Under the pieces are notes generated by a model. The model was not told where the DNA came from. It did no database searches and was given only the letters and a program-made list of their open reading frames with translations. The translations under genes and the position numbers were made by a program. A stretch of DNA of 64,000 bases from Piezodorus guildinii (taxonomy: Eukaryota; Arthropoda; Insecta; Hemiptera; Pentatomidae), in assembly GCA_023052935.1 (NCBI GenBank), contig CM041294.1:42369736-42433735 (forward strand). The letters are read 5' to 3'. Below are positions 63,097 to 64,000 of the stretch, in pieces (position 1 is the first letter of the stretch; every line of letters begins with the position of its first letter).

Positions 63097-64000
63097 GTGA
63101 TGTTAAATGAACAAACCAACTACATAGCACTACAGCTTTGTGAGTGTATTTGCCTCCCATAAAATATCTGGTCTCTAGTAAACTTTCAATACTGCTCTTC
63201 TCTGTAGCTAGATGGTTAGCAATTTAATTAAGATATGGCCTTGCCTCATTCTTTTCAGGCACCCTGCCTAACCTAGACTGTTCAGATTTTAAACAGGTGT
63301 GTCAAAGAATATTTTATAGATCTCCTCATTGTGACTAATCCTTTGATGTACTGATCCATAATTTTTTTTTAATTAGAAGCAGGAAAGTAAAACTTCTCAC
63401 TAATTGAGTTTCATTAGCAAAAAAGTTGTAGACATATTACATTTGACGTTCAAAACAAATTTATTGATTAATAAAATGACACATTGAAAACTCAAGCTAA
63501 ATGATGAACGGTTATGTTATTGTTCAATGTGATTTAATTCCTTTTTCAGTTATTCCTTTAAAACTTGCTTGTGCACTCAATTCATAAGTGGAGATGATTA
63601 ATTTTTCATTGTGAAACTAGTATCCTGGATTTAAAAAAAAAAAATTATTTTGATAAACACAAAGTGAAACTGATTTTTATGTCATTATCTTTATAAAACT
63701 AGCTTTCAATGGCACATCAATAGCCAATTCTCACCATGCAGTTATTGCTGGATAACATTTATTCTATTCTCTTCTTCATTTGTTTAAATTGTTTATTTGT
63801 ATTAAATAAGATTTTTTAAAATCATGTAAACATAGTCCATTGTACATTATGCTTTTGTTGTTGCTGATCATCTTTATTCTAAGATAAATTTTAATTTTAA
63901 AAAATATATAAAAGTTAACAAAATCACTTATTTAATATGACAATTGAGCTGTATGATATTTTAAGTATTAATTTTTATTTTTATACCATAATAAAATTAC

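Larger units (their letters stand above)
61760..63119 (+). mobile_element. SINE family A copy 4, split by a LINE
   Basis: Old copy: a decayed head (gatcctgcattcaagtcc), then 'agatccctatcctaata' and 'cactgtagcatcatccaata' as in copies 1-3. The tail is cut at 62026 and resumes after the LINE at 63097 with gtgatgttaaatgaacaaac. Confidence 0.78.
60823..64000. other. Intron running to the end of the window
   Basis: 3.2 kb. Holds SINE A copy 4 split by a LINE (61760-63119). 60823-61750 and 63120-64000 are AT-rich without features I can name. Confidence 0.7.

Overview
The window is animal (almost certainly insect) nuclear DNA: AT-rich, with spliced GT-AG exons 75 to 320 bases long, long introns, and dense remnants of mariner transposons, LINEs, tRNA-derived SINEs and foldback repeats. 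The single host gene I can recognise is an orthologue of scribble (scrib), the LAP-family cell-polarity scaffold. I cannot name the species; the mix of repeats fits a hemimetabolous insect such as a hemipteran, but that is a guess.

scrib runs on the + strand. I traced 28 coding exons from 8847 to 60822 by splice sites, codon phase and family motifs, about 4.07 kb of coding sequence spread over 52 kb. The window starts in the middle of the leucine-rich repeats and ends after PDZ4, so the start codon with the first LRRs and the 3' end of the gene lie outside. Order: about 11 to 12 LRRs (exons 1-7), the LAP-specific region (exon 7), an acidic/polar linker (exons 8-13), PDZ1 (14-15), linker (16), PDZ2 (17-19), a Pro/Thr linker with a 10-residue repeat (20), a conserved Thr-rich block (21), PDZ3 (22-23), PDZ4 (24-25) and part of the C-terminal tail (26-28). 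Every exon junction agrees in phase. Two exons (11 and 21) are each one base short of keeping the frame, and in both a short homopolymer sits at the break; this looks like assembly error rather than gene decay.

The introns hold mobile DNA in layers. A LINE (18757-21360) sits inside a mariner (18335-21996). A second LINE (39534-42803, antisense to scrib) is near full length with a 16-base target duplication. A third (62027-63080) is inserted in a SINE with a 16-base duplication. A SINE (13471-13763) is inserted in a large repeat of family E. Four groups of short repeats (SINE families A, B and C, and repeat families D and E) recur across the window.

The most interesting structure is a short repeated unit (about 150 bases as a monomer, or about 270 bases as an inverted pair) that carries a hammerhead-ribozyme-like core: CTGATGA, a 6-bp stem II, GAAA, then CGTT or CGTC, closed by a short stem I. 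Copies lie at 10073, 12836, 36470, 46678, 48466 and 54782, and four have 11 to 14 base flanking direct repeats, so the unit itself appears to have moved. It may derive from the ends of a Penelope-like or retrozyme-like element.
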